This document shows positions 32,101 to 40,651 of a stretch of DNA of 64,000 bases, in pieces. The position numbers were made by a program, and so were the translations under genes. The stretch covers positions 4,007-68,006 of the forward strand of contig CAYTID010000004.1 in assembly GCA_964437735.1 (NCBI GenBank). Direction: 5' to 3'. The stretch is from CAYTID01 sp964437735. GTDB taxonomy: Bacteria; Bacteroidota; Ignavibacteria; UBA10030; BY39. The notes beneath the pieces are model-generated. The model worked only from the letters and a program-made list of their open reading frames with translations, was not told the origin of the DNA and did not search any database. The stretch's first letter is position 1. Each line of letters starts with the position of its first letter.

Positions 32101-32105
32101 GAGAG

Positions 32106-32694
32106 ATGATGGATACAAAACAAAGGATAATGTTTCTTTTTATTATTACGATAATAATTTTAGGATTTTCATGCGACGAAGCGCTGCCCCCTTACGAAAA
32201 TCCGGCGAATGTTTTTGAAGCAAAAATCAGCGGAATATATCATATTAGTCCGTTCGAAAATGTCGTAAAAGTTTTTATCACACTATCAAATAAGTACGAT
32301 GAAACCTTCGAGGGGGAAAGCTAACTTCAGGGGCAAGGTGGAAATTATGTATGAAAAAGATCCCATACATAAAAAAACCGCAATTCTCGACTCCTCTTCT
32401 CTTGTTTGGGGCAGATATAATCCCGGAACCGGAATGCTGATTATCGATCCAAACGATTCTGTTAGTTTTATTTATAACTGGAACTTAATAGATGATAACG
32501 GTTTTAATTTGAAAAATCTTTTTAATTACAACCCTGATCCTGCTTGCAGTCTCAGATTTATTGCCGCACCGGAAATATTTGTTCTTTCCGGTGAAATGAA
32601 AATTTTTGAAAGAACCAACACCGCCGTAGCCGAGAAAAGGCAATTTCAATTCAGACATATTCGGGAATATGTTTCACCGAGAGATTGTCCTTAG
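32106..32694 (+). pseudogene. Lipoprotein paired with the TonB receptor, interrupted by a frameshift
   Basis: Two overlapping frames read as one protein. The first part (from ATG 32106, AGGAG just before it) has a lipoprotein signal ending in ILGFS-C and stops at 32324. The second part continues from 32299 to the stop at 32694. The frames join through a G5 run at 32312-32316: with four Gs the codons become F-E-G-K-A-N-F-R-G-K-V and one 195-residue lipoprotein results. It lies 5 bp after the receptor. Sequencing error, recent pseudogene or phase variation are all possible. No known domain recognised. Confidence 0.65.
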
Positions 32695-32724
32695 TCAGGT
32701 GACCGAAGATTCTTAATTAATAGA

Positions 32725-33876
32725 TTAAGCTCCGCCGATTTTAATAGAATCGTCACCATATTTTTTTCTTAACTTATCGACGGCACGCACCAAGTCTCCA
32801 TGCTTATCTTTTATTGGAAACAACTCCAACTCATCTTGTGTTTCGTCTACAAAACCCGATAAGCCGACTCCCAGCAACCTCACCGGTATTTTCGGGTCTT
32901 GTGATTTTTGTAATAACTCTTTTGCCGCACGAAAAATTACCGGATCATAATTAGCAGGATTGATTGTTTGACGCCGCGTTATCGTTTCAAATTTTGAAGA
33001 ACGAAGCTTCAATGTAACGGTCTTTGCTTTCAGGTTCCTTGAACGGAGAGTTGAGCATACGCTTTCTACCATCTCGAAAAGTATTTTCTCCAGTTCAGTC
33101 CTGTCAGAAATGTCGTTTGCGAATGTTTCTTCCTTGCTGATGCTTTTGGCAACATGGTCATCCGTAACGTGAACCGAGCCCTGCCCAAGAGATGCACGAT
33201 GAAGCCATTCACCGTGAGCGCCAAGCAAATCTATCATCCTATTTACGGAAACAGACTGTATGTCGGACACCGTGTGATAACCTTTAAGGGTAAGCACCTC
33301 TTCGGTTTTTGGTCCGATCCCGGGAAGAACCTGTATCGGAAGCCGAGCAAGAAATTGTTTTTCAGTTCCGTGAGGAACAAAAATTATTCCGGCGGGTTTT
33401 ACCGTATTTGCCGCTATCTTTGCTACAAGTTTATTTGACGCCAAGGCAATTGTACAGGGGAGGTTGAAGTCTGTTTTAATTATTTCCTGAATCTTTTTCA
33501 TAAACCCTGGTAAATTGTGACTGTATAATTTTTCACAGCCGGTAAAATCCAAATACATTTCATCTATGGAAGCTCTCTCGACTATCGGTGCAATTTCCAG
33601 CATTCTTGAATAAATTTTCTTAGAATAAATCGAATAATCTTTATGATTTCCACCGACAATGAGTAAATTAGGACACAAACGCAAAGCCTGAGCTGTCGGC
33701 ATCGCTGATCTGACTCCAAATTTTCTTGCCTCATAAGATGCGGAGGCAACTACACCTCGACCGGTTGGACTTCCTCCAACAACGACGGGTTTTCCATTTA
33801 GAGAAGGGTTTTTAATACGTTCAACAGAAACAAAAAAACAGTCTAAATCAATATGTGCGATATATTTTTTTAACAT
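32725..33876 (-). CDS. dinB: DNA polymerase IV (Y-family)
   Basis: About 383 residues from the ATG at 33876; another in-frame ATG lies at 33897 and adds 7 residues. Error-prone polymerase for translesion synthesis. Catalytic carboxylates are in HIDLDCFFVSVE and ASIDEMYLDFTG; the finger region has GVVASASYEARKFGV; helix-hairpin-helix VLPGIGPKTEEVL; little-finger domain from about 235 on. It ends without the usual C-terminal QLELF clamp-binding motif, though DELELFPIKD about 25 residues from the end may do that job. Minus strand, stand-alone. Confidence 0.93.
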   Translation of the reverse strand: MLKKYIAHIDLDCFFVSVERIKNPSLNGKPVVVGGSPTGRGVVASASYEARKFGVRSAMPTAQALRLCPNLLIVGGNHKDYSIYSKKIYSRMLEIAPIVERASIDEMYLDFTGCEKLYSHNLPGFMKKIQEIIKTDFNLPCTIALASNKLVAKIAANTVKPAGIIFVPHGTEKQFLARLPIQVLPGIGPKTEEVLTLKGYHTVSDIQSVSVNRMIDLLGAHGEWLHRASLGQGSVHVTDDHVAKSISKEETFANDISDRTELEKILFEMVESVCSTLRSRNLKAKTVTLKLRSSKFETITRRQTINPANYDPVIFRAAKELLQKSQDPKIPVRLLGVGLSGFVDETQDELELFPIKDKHGDLVRAVDKLRKKYGDDSIKIGGA

Positions 33877-34031
33877 TAAATAATTGTTAATGTACACTTA
33901 AAAATAAGGATTTTTATAACAAGAATCATCAAGCAAAAATATCATTTACGACTTGTTCATTCTTTTGAGAATCTTTGTTTGCAATTTGTTAAATCTATCC
34001 ATAGCTTTATGTAGACAAGGATGAGGTGTAT

Positions 34032-34219
34032 ATGATGGAATTTTTATTCAAAAAACTGCTCCCGATATTGAAATTTTTTTACTGGTTCCCCTGGCAGCGT
34101 TGTTGGTCACGCTTGGGATTGGGACATTATTTCGGTGGTTAAAGACAAAACCATGGAAAAAAAAGGAAATAATTGATCAGGTTCCCGCCGATAATTTTTC
34201 TCCTAATAATCAAAATTAA
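34032..34219 (+). pseudogene. Small membrane protein with an apparent frameshift
   Basis: ATG 34032 follows AAGGATGAGG, a good ribosome site. The frame reads MMEFLFKKLLPILKFF and would then run into a meaningless end. If one T is added to the T7 run near 34074-34080 the protein goes on as a hydrophobic helix (LVPLAALLVTLGIGTLF) and a basic tail (RWLKTKPWKKK...), ending at 34219. This gives about 62 residues with one transmembrane helix. Family not recognised. As with the lipoprotein at 32.1 kb, the break is in a mononucleotide run. Confidence 0.45.
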
Positions 34220-34405
34220 ATTATATTTATATCTTTGTGTCAAACTACAGTTCCAACAAAATAGAGTATTGCAACGATGGTCTTTACTGCTGGACAAATT
34301 TTCACTGGAACTATAGAGGTACGCGCACCTGTAAACAAACTTAAGCGCGCCATTATCAGCAAAACTAAAATACTTAAATTAAAATAAGAATTCGAGATGT
34401 AAGCA
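34220..34405. other. Short spacer, mostly empty
   Basis: 186 bp between the frameshifted small membrane protein and the Mut7-C gene. A 37-codon minus-strand frame (34240-34353) could encode a short hydrophobic peptide ending in IVAILYFVGTVV; it has no convincing ribosome site and is only a weak candidate. No terminator or other repeat is seen. Confidence 0.3.
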
Positions 34406-34867
34406 ATGAAGTTTGTTGCCGACACGATGTTAGAAAAACTTGCCCGATGGTTGCGTATTATCGGTTGTGATGTAATATTTGATTCATCTAAGAGCGTTGA
34501 AGATTTAATCGATATTGCTAATCGAGAAAACCGGGTATTTTTGTCAAGGCGCAAGTCTTTTCCTGTGGAAAAAAAACCGGAGGCGCTGTTCGATTTGTGT
34601 GAAGGGGGTTTTGCTGAACAGTTTAAAAAAGTTATAGTTCATTTTGACATCGATTATATGACGAAATTATTCTCAAGATGCACCGAGTGTAACGCCGAAG
34701 TTGTCCTTACAGATAAAAATCAAGTCAGGAATATCGTTCCTGAAATGTCGTGGCGGGGTTTCAATGAATTCTTTCAGTGTCCAAAATGCAAGAAAGTTTA
34801 TTGGAGGGGGGCACATTTAGATAACACAATTAATAAACTGAAAAAAATTTTAGGGAGTGAATTGTGA
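34406..34867 (+). CDS. Mut7-C RNase-domain protein with zinc ribbon
   Basis: 153 residues. The N-terminal part KFVADTMLEKLARWLRIIG is the hallmark of the Mut7-C (DUF82) domain, a PIN-like fold predicted to be an RNase. FLSRRKSF follows, then a C-terminal four-Cys zinc ribbon CTEC...CPKC (with KVYWRGAH). Some members carry an N-terminal ThiS-like domain; this one does not. It stands alone between unrelated genes; cellular role not known. Confidence 0.85.
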   Translation: MKFVADTMLEKLARWLRIIGCDVIFDSSKSVEDLIDIANRENRVFLSRRKSFPVEKKPEALFDLCEGGFAEQFKKVIVHFDIDYMTKLFSRCTECNAEVVLTDKNQVRNIVPEMSWRGFNEFFQCPKCKKVYWRGAHLDNTINKLKKILGSEL

Positions 34868-35002
34868 GGTGTGAATTGAAGTATTTCCATGCGGGGAGGA
34901 ATTTGGATTGAAATAGCTTTAAAACTTCGTTATATTACAGAAAAAAAATTATAGTGACATCGAAAATAAATTAATAACTATTCACAAATTTAAGGTTTCG
35001 CT

Positions 35003-35485
35003 ATGGAACTAAAAATAGTAAAAATCGACAAGCCGCCTGATATGAATTTTATATTAGGACAATCGCACTTTATTAAGACTGTGGAAGATTTATATGAGGT
35101 TGTTGTTTCAATAAATCCCGGTATGAAATTCGGGCTTGCATTTTGCGAAGCTTCCGGCCCGGCGCTTGTAAGATATATCGGCAACGATCAAAGCTTGATT
35201 GAGATTGCTCAAAAAAACGCTTTGAATTTATCTGTCGGACACAGCTTTATATTGTTTATGGAAAATGGATTCCCGATAAACATATTAAACGCATTGAAAA
35301 TGGTTCCGGAAGTTTGCTCGATTTTTTGTGCAACGTCAAATCCGGTTGAGGTAATAATTACCGAAACAGAGCAGGGGCGCGGCATACTTGGGGTAATTGA
35401 CGGGATCAAAACTAAAGGCATTGAATCGGATGACGACATTAAGCACAGGAAAGATTTTTTGAGAAAGATTGGATATAAACTTTAA
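35003..35485 (+). CDS. Adenosine-specific kinase family protein
   Basis: 160 residues, matching the small family first described from archaea. Key features: ILGQSHFIKTVEDLYE, GMKFGLAFCEASGPALVRY and CSIFCATSNPVEVII. The fold is alpha/beta; family members bind adenosine or AMP, hence the name, but a physiological role is not settled. Occurrence in bacteria is scattered. Directly upstream of hutU (45 bp) and in the same direction, with no obvious functional link. Confidence 0.8.
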   Translation: MELKIVKIDKPPDMNFILGQSHFIKTVEDLYEVVVSINPGMKFGLAFCEASGPALVRYIGNDQSLIEIAQKNALNLSVGHSFILFMENGFPINILNALKMVPEVCSIFCATSNPVEVIITETEQGRGILGVIDGIKTKGIESDDDIKHRKDFLRKIGYKL

Positions 35486-35530
35486 TTTTGTAATGCGGTA
35501 ATGAATAGAATAACAATAGAGAAATAATAC

Positions 35531-37186
35531 ATGGAACCAAAAACTGAAAAACACTCACCAACAGGTAAAAAAATTACATGTAAAGGCTGGATTCAAGAAG
35601 CGGCACTGAGGATGTTAATGAATAATTTAGACCCGAATGTCGCAGAAAATCCTGAACAATTAATTGTATATGGTGGAACGGGCAAAGCTGCCCGCAACTG
35701 GGATGCTTACAATAAAATTGTTGAAAGCTTAAGAAATTTGGAAAATGATGAAACTTTATTAGTACAATCAGGAAAACCTGTTGCAATTTTCCGAACGCAT
35801 ACCGATGCACCGCGAGTAATAATTTCTAATTCTATGCTGGTTCCTCACTGGGCAACATGGGATGAGTTTCGTCGTCTGGAAAACCTGGGATTGACAATGT
35901 ACGGTCAGATGACTGCCGGAAGTTGGATATACATCGGTTCGCAAGGAATCTTACAAGGAACATACGAAACTTTCGCAGCTTGTGCTGATAAATATTTTAA
36001 CGGAAGTGTATCGGGAAAATTCATTCTCACCGCCGGACTTGGGGGAATGGGCGGAGCTCAGCCATTGGCAGCGACAATGAACGGAGCCGCGATACTTGCA
36101 ATTGAAGTTGATCCTGTCAGGATCGAGAAACGTCTCAAAACAGGATATCTTCACAAATCGACAGACAATCTTGATGAAGCCTTGAAACTCATCATTACCG
36201 CAAAAAGCAATAACGAAGCCTTAAGCGTCGGTTTGCTGGGAAATGCCGCCGAAGTTCTGCCCGAGCTGATCAAGCGCTGTATTGTTCCGGACATACTGAC
36301 GGATCAGACCTCTGCTCACGATACTCTTAATGGTTATGTGCCTGCCGGAATACCATACAATGAAGCAATGGCATTGAGGCAGAGCGATCCGGAAAAATAT
36401 ATAGCAATGACGCGCGCATCAATAGTTGAGCATGTTCAGGCGATGCTGGAACTGCAAAAACGGGGCGCAGTGACGTTCGACTACGGGAACAATATCCGGG
36501 GCGAGGCTTTCGCGAATGGAGTTGCAAACGCTTTTGACATCCCGGGGTTTGTTCCTGAATATATCCGTCCGTTATTCTGCGAAGGGAAGGGTCCTTTCAG
36601 ATGGGCAGCTCTATCAGGAGACCCTGAAGATATTTATAAAACCGATGAAGCGGTCATCAATACTTTTCCGGAAAACAAAGCGCTTATTCGATGGATCAAG
36701 AAAGCTCAAAAGGAAATTCAATTCCAGGGATTACCGGCAAGAATTTGTTGGCTCGGTTATGGTGAACGGGCACAAATGGGAAAGATATTTAATGACCTTG
36801 TGAGAAAAGGAAAAGTAAAAGCTCCTATTGTCATCGGAAGAGATCATCTTGATTGCGGCTCAGTTGCTTCTCCTAACAGGGAAACTGAAAAAATGAAAGA
36901 TGGAAGCGACGCGATTGCAGACTGGCCTATATTGAATGCTCTCATTAATGCGGTTGGCGGCGCCAGTTGGGTAAGTATTCATCACGGCGGCGGAGTTGGA
37001 ATTGGTTATTCTATTCATGCCGGAATGGTGATTGTCGCGGATGGGTCAAAAGAGGCTGAAAAACGGCTGGAAAGAGTGCTAACCTATGATCCTGGAATGG
37101 GTATTGTTCGTCATGCTGATGCTGGTTATGAAGAAGCTATAGCTAACGCTAAGAAAAATAACATAAAAATTCCTATGCTAAAGTAA
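35531..37186 (+). CDS. hutU: Urocanate hydratase
   Basis: 551 residues. Second enzyme of histidine degradation: urocanate to 4-imidazolone-5-propanoate with tightly bound NAD+. Diagnostic stretches are [15 protein letters not shown] near the N-terminus, [14 protein letters not shown] (NAD-binding), DQTSAHD and the C-terminal [15 protein letters not shown] with [15 protein letters not shown]. Full length for the family. The other hut genes are 33 kb away at 1.9-4.9 kb and no hutH is visible, so the pathway is split. Confidence 0.96.
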   Translation: MEPKTEKHSPTGKKITCKGWIQEAALRMLMNNLDPNVAENPEQLIVYGGTGKAARNWDAYNKIVESLRNLENDETLLVQSGKPVAIFRTHTDAPRVIISNSMLVPHWATWDEFRRLENLGLTMYGQMTAGSWIYIGSQGILQGTYETFAACADKYFNGSVSGKFILTAGLGGMGGAQPLAATMNGAAILAIEVDPVRIEKRLKTGYLHKSTDNLDEALKLIITAKSNNEALSVGLLGNAAEVLPELIKRCIVPDILTDQTSAHDTLNGYVPAGIPYNEAMALRQSDPEKYIAMTRASIVEHVQAMLELQKRGAVTFDYGNNIRGEAFANGVANAFDIPGFVPEYIRPLFCEGKGPFRWAALSGDPEDIYKTDEAVINTFPENKALIRWIKKAQKEIQFQGLPARICWLGYGERAQMGKIFNDLVRKGKVKAPIVIGRDHLDCGSVASPNRETEKMKDGSDAIADWPILNALINAVGGASWVSIHHGGGVGIGYSIHAGMVIVADGSKEAEKRLERVLTYDPGMGIVRHADAGYEEAIANAKKNNIKIPMLK

Positions 37187-37249
37187 TAAAAACTTGAATA
37201 TTTGAAAAATATACATTATAATTAAACAAATTAATAAAAAGAGGTTTTT

Positions 37250-37360
37250 GTGCTCAAGCCAAAAATAGCACACTTAACTCCATTTATTTTGGAATTGGAA
37301 AGTGGTGAATATTCTCGAATAAGAAAATGCAACTTTTTTTATCACAAAAAGAACGTTTAA
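37250..37360 (+). pseudogene. Remnant of a CDGSH iron-sulfur protein (tentative)
   Basis: A GTG (37250) after AAAGAGG opens a 36-residue frame: LKPKIAHLTPFILELESGEY followed by a short tail and stop. The spacing KPKIA...P...ELE.G.Y is the usual N-terminus of CDGSH zinc-finger-like Fe-S proteins, but the following W-C-x-C-G and CDGSH cysteines are missing. The frame ends inside the start of the next gene (ATG 37327). It may be a truncated gene, or a piece fused by deletion to the next gene. Similarity is judged by eye. Confidence 0.35.
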
Positions 37361-38493
37361 TTCTGGGTAGCAACGGAGGTTATCCGAATTCAGTTATTGA
37401 GGTCGATGCCGACGGGAGTCAAAAAAAGGACGACATCAATGAAAAATTTACCAGACCTTGGATTAAGCATCATTTTCTAACTCAACTGTTGGATGAAACC
37501 GGATCATCGGAAGCGATTGAAGCGCGTGACAAAAATTTAATTGACATTCTGAAAACAACCATTCCGTTAACTGAAAATTCATATATCGAAACACAATTAA
37601 CGTGTTGGAAACAATTTCTTGATAACTCATTCGCCACCAGAGAAACTCAATGGTATGCGGGACTGCGGAAAATTTTTATCAAAGAAAATTTCCACACTGC
37701 CGTTGAGCAATTTGAGATAGATATCCCCTCATCCCATAATCAAACTAATTTTTTATTTTTAGATGAGACACGCCTACTTAGGCGGTTGCCGAGAATTCCG
37801 ATTAAATTATTTTTTTCTATATCTCCTAAATACTTAATTGATCTGTTCGAAACTCTTAAGTTATCTGTTGTTCAAAACCCACACAACCGAGAAATTGAAC
37901 AACTTATGTATTTGTTTTACAAGGGCTTTGATAATATTTTTCACCTGATGGAGTACGCCCGCCAGATAAACCGATACGAATATGTCGAGTGGATATATTG
38001 GGCAGAGAACAATACAAAAACTTTGGGAGATATCAAGCGGTCGGAGAACGATTATAATTCAGCTTTTTTTTGTTACGATACTGCCAACCTTTCGCCGTCG
38101 GAATTTAAAGAGATTGCAGAATGGTATATGGCTGAAAATGAATTTAAGCTGGCGTTTCATTTCTACTATAAAGCGAAGGCATTCCAAATTGCACAGGATA
38201 TACTCCAAAATATTGGCGTGAAAGAATACGGGGCTCTTGTTGCTTTACGTCAGCTTGCCGGTCCGGCCAACGGCGAACCTACCGATGCAAATATCAAAAC
38301 ACTTTATGAACAGGAATTAGAAGCGCTACAGGGTTTTAACAGAATACTTTCAAATGAGTCGTACCAAAAAATTGCTTCCGTCCCTACAATAAAATTTGAC
38401 AGAGAAACAGTTGAAAATAAATATGCCTTTGGAGAGTTAACCGACGAGGAATACATGAGGCTTATCGCACAACTGCGGGACAGGAGGCAATAG
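37327..38493 (+). CDS. Helical-repeat protein of unknown function with SHOCT-like tail
   Basis: 388 residues, no known enzyme motif. The middle part (about 160-320) is helical with TPR-like spacing (YNSAFFCYDTANLSPSEFKE, ENEFKLAFHFYYKAKAFQIA). The end (KYAFGELTDEEYMRLIAQL) resembles a SHOCT-type short C-terminal helical pair often used for oligomerisation. No signal peptide or membrane helix. It begins about where the CDGSH remnant ends, so its true N-terminus is uncertain. The next gene follows by 13 bp and has a zinc ribbon, so both are probably one unit of unknown role. Confidence 0.7.
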   Translation: MQLFLSQKERLILGSNGGYPNSVIEVDADGSQKKDDINEKFTRPWIKHHFLTQLLDETGSSEAIEARDKNLIDILKTTIPLTENSYIETQLTCWKQFLDNSFATRETQWYAGLRKIFIKENFHTAVEQFEIDIPSSHNQTNFLFLDETRLLRRLPRIPIKLFFSISPKYLIDLFETLKLSVVQNPHNREIEQLMYLFYKGFDNIFHLMEYARQINRYEYVEWIYWAENNTKTLGDIKRSENDYNSAFFCYDTANLSPSEFKEIAEWYMAENEFKLAFHFYYKAKAFQIAQDILQNIGVKEYGALVALRQLAGPANGEPTDANIKTLYEQELEALQGFNRILSNESYQKIASVPTIKFDRETVENKYAFGELTDEEYMRLIAQLRDRRQ

Positions 38494-38506
38494 AAAAGGA
38501 TAATTC

Positions 38507-39802
38507 ATGGGACAAGATATTTCAATAAAAGTCGGAGTTGAAAGGTGTCTGGATTGCGGACATAAATGGATTGATTATTCCAATTCAAGGGAATGTTGTT
38601 ATATGTGTGGGCGGAAAAATTACTCTGATACGCTTTCACTCGAGAACATAAAAAAAGCAATATCTTCACTGCGGAGCGAAAAAAATTACATTGATAAAAA
38701 CACCAAGCGGGTTGCTGTACTTAAGCAAAGGTATCGCGAGACGGCAGATTTATACATGGCGCGCGCTAAAGATATTTACGGAAAAATACAACCCCTCTAC
38801 GAAAAAGGAGATGTATCCGACCGGATGGTTGATCAACTGATAATGTGTTTTCGGTTATTCTCAGAAGTCGGATTGAATAAATCTGCGGCAAGTTGTGCGT
38901 ATATGATTGCAACAGCCTACACTAACCGGGGAGTAGAAAAAGAAGTACAATCTATTGATGATCTTGCCGATTTAATTGTAGCCCGACAATGGTTTTTACG
39001 TTTAGAAGCGAAGGAGTGGGAAGGGGCAATAAACCTTCATATCGGCGAGAAGGCAATGGCGACAATTGGAACAGATCCTGTTTTGCTTCAGACTATGATG
39101 CAAATTGGACTGTGGCATTTTTACCGGGCAAGAAATTATTATTACGATAGAAATATGCCGCAACTTGTTGAAAGAATACAGTTTGATATTGATCAAACCA
39201 CTAAACTTCTTTCTTCATATACGCGTGGTTTATCGGAAATTGAGGCAGCAAAAATTTCCGCGGCCGGAAATGAAAACCAGGGAAACGAAATCAGGAAAGG
39301 TTTGGAAGCTCTGGGGGTTTCAATAAATTTTGGATTAGAATCGTTCGGCGAACAAATCGAGAGATTTGGAGGAAGTTTAAACCGGGCTTTAAAAGGAACT
39401 GCCGGATTAATTAGCGCGAGCATGAGTTATTCGGCTTATGCGTTGAGTTCCGCCACAGGAAGACCGAACAAAATTCTTAAAGACGGTATTATTGATATTG
39501 GAAAAATGATTAATACAAGTGTCCACGCCCTCCCTGAAGCATATTCAAAACCGGTTAACGATCTTGGAAATAAAGTAGCAAAAAGCACCGCAAACAAAGG
39601 TATCATCCGAAAAGTAATCTCTGACGAAAAATTTCAGCAATTACGCAATATGGTAATGCCCGAAACGGAAGATGCTTTGAAAAGTCTAATTGAACTCGAA
39701 CAGCCATCCGAAAAGACTCCGGATAGTTTAATGGATACTCTTGTAACCGAGGGGATGGATTCAGTTCTTGAACAAATTAAACACCGCAGACCACATAATT
39801 AA
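38507..39802 (+). CDS. Zinc-ribbon helical protein of unknown function
   Basis: 431 residues. The N-terminus has a four-Cys ribbon: C-x2-C in ERCLDCGHKW and C-x2-C in ECCYMCGRKN. Then come long helices with coiled-coil character (about 45-260), a Gly/Ala-rich hydrophobic stretch near 290-325 (GTAGLISASMSYSAYALSSATG) and a Glu-rich helical tail. I do not recognise the family. A GGAT ribosome site precedes the ATG. It directly follows the SHOCT-tailed helical protein, and a VOC gene follows 21 bp later. Cytoplasmic, possibly scaffold-like. Confidence 0.7.
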   Translation: MGQDISIKVGVERCLDCGHKWIDYSNSRECCYMCGRKNYSDTLSLENIKKAISSLRSEKNYIDKNTKRVAVLKQRYRETADLYMARAKDIYGKIQPLYEKGDVSDRMVDQLIMCFRLFSEVGLNKSAASCAYMIATAYTNRGVEKEVQSIDDLADLIVARQWFLRLEAKEWEGAINLHIGEKAMATIGTDPVLLQTMMQIGLWHFYRARNYYYDRNMPQLVERIQFDIDQTTKLLSSYTRGLSEIEAAKISAAGNENQGNEIRKGLEALGVSINFGLESFGEQIERFGGSLNRALKGTAGLISASMSYSAYALSSATGRPNKILKDGIIDIGKMINTSVHALPEAYSKPVNDLGNKVAKSTANKGIIRKVISDEKFQQLRNMVMPETEDALKSLIELEQPSEKTPDSLMDTLVTEGMDSVLEQIKHRRPHN

Positions 39803-39823
39803 CCCGACAGAAAGGATTGTGTA

Positions 39824-40177
39824 ATGAATAAAATAGGACATGTTGAATTTCCGTCAACGGATTTTAAATCTACAAAAAAATTTTTTGGAAAATTATTTGG
39901 TTGGAAATTCCAAATAGTGAAAAATTGGGATTACATGCTTTACTATGCTCCAAAACCTCCTCACGGAGGATTCTATTTGATAAAAAAAATGCCCAAAGCC
40001 CAAACGGTTATTCCCTACATAGAAGTAAAAAACATAGAAAAAAAATTAGAAGAAATAATAAAGCTTAAAGGGAAAATAATCGTTAAGAAATCACCGATAG
40101 GCAAGTGGGGATGGTGGGCAAAGTTTGCAACACCGGACGGCTGCCATGTTGCCTTATGGGAAAACGTTAAAAAATAG
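39824..40177 (+). CDS. VOC-family (glyoxalase/bleomycin-resistance fold) protein
   Basis: 117 residues. Begins KIGHVEFPSTDFKSTKKFFG, typical of the YdcJ/glyoxalase-like VOC proteins that start with I-x-H-x-E, and ends with CHVALWEN. Internal GGFYLI and AKFATPDG are usual. Substrate unknown. Related in fold but not close in sequence to the VOC gene at 28 kb. It follows the zinc-ribbon gene by 21 bp, so it may belong to the same operon. Confidence 0.85.
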   Translation: MNKIGHVEFPSTDFKSTKKFFGKLFGWKFQIVKNWDYMLYYAPKPPHGGFYLIKKMPKAQTVIPYIEVKNIEKKLEEIIKLKGKIIVKKSPIGKWGWWAKFATPDGCHVALWENVKK

Positions 40178-40248
40178 ATATTAATTCTTTAAGTATAATC
40201 AACTGAAAATTTATTTCCGACATTGATATTCATTGTTGTGTTTTGTAT

Positions 40249-40260
40249 ATTCAATTGAAT
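40249..40260. promoter_or_regulatory. Palindrome upstream of the ArsR/CadC-like regulator, candidate operator
   Basis: ATTCAATTGAAT is a perfect 12-bp palindrome 18 bp before the ATG at 40279; a related CTCAATTGATATT follows. TTCAA/TTGAA half-sites resemble operators of CadC-type repressors, which would make it an autoregulatory site. Confidence 0.4.
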
Positions 40261-40278
40261 GATTGCTCAATTGATATT

Positions 40279-40647
40279 ATGAAAAATAGCCATTTTAAAT
40301 TTGTGCCGGTTTGTAAAATTGGAATAGTGCACGTAGACAGGGTTAAATCAGCCCATAAGTTAATCAGTAATGAAAGAAATACTTCCTCCGCATCGGATAT
40401 ATTTAAAATTCTCGGCGACCCTACCCGATTAAAAATTGTTATCGCTTTGAAAAAAGAAGAACTGTGCGTCTGTGATATTGCAGCCATGCTGAACCTTACC
40501 GAATCCGCAATATCGCATCAACTGAGATTCCTGAAAAATTTTCGAATAGTTAGGCATCGTCGCGAAGGGAAAATGGTATACTATTCTTTGGACGATAAAC
40601 ATATTGAGGATCTGGTTAAGGCTGTTTTGAAACACGTTAAGGAATAA
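40279..40647 (+). CDS. cadC: ArsR/SmtB-family metal sensor (CadC-like)
   Basis: 122 residues from ATG 40279; a longer frame opens with TTG at 40243 but that start lies in the palindrome and is less likely. Winged-helix repressor: ILGDPTRLKIVIAL, then ELCVCDIAAMLNLTESAISHQLRFL (recognition helix) and a wing with HRREGKMVYYSL. The ELCVCD Cys pair and an N-terminal Cys (VPVCKIG) are the ligands of CadC-type sensors for Cd, Pb or Zn. It is 4 bp from a P-type metal ATPase gene, whose expression it surely controls. Confidence 0.9.
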   Translation: MKNSHFKFVPVCKIGIVHVDRVKSAHKLISNERNTSSASDIFKILGDPTRLKIVIALKKEELCVCDIAAMLNLTESAISHQLRFLKNFRIVRHRREGKMVYYSLDDKHIEDLVKAVLKHVKE

Positions 40648-40651
40648 GCCG

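Noticed and set aside
40243..40278. Longer start (TTG) for the CadC-like regulator
   Set aside because: It runs through the palindrome that is the likely operator; ATG at 40279 fits the family better.
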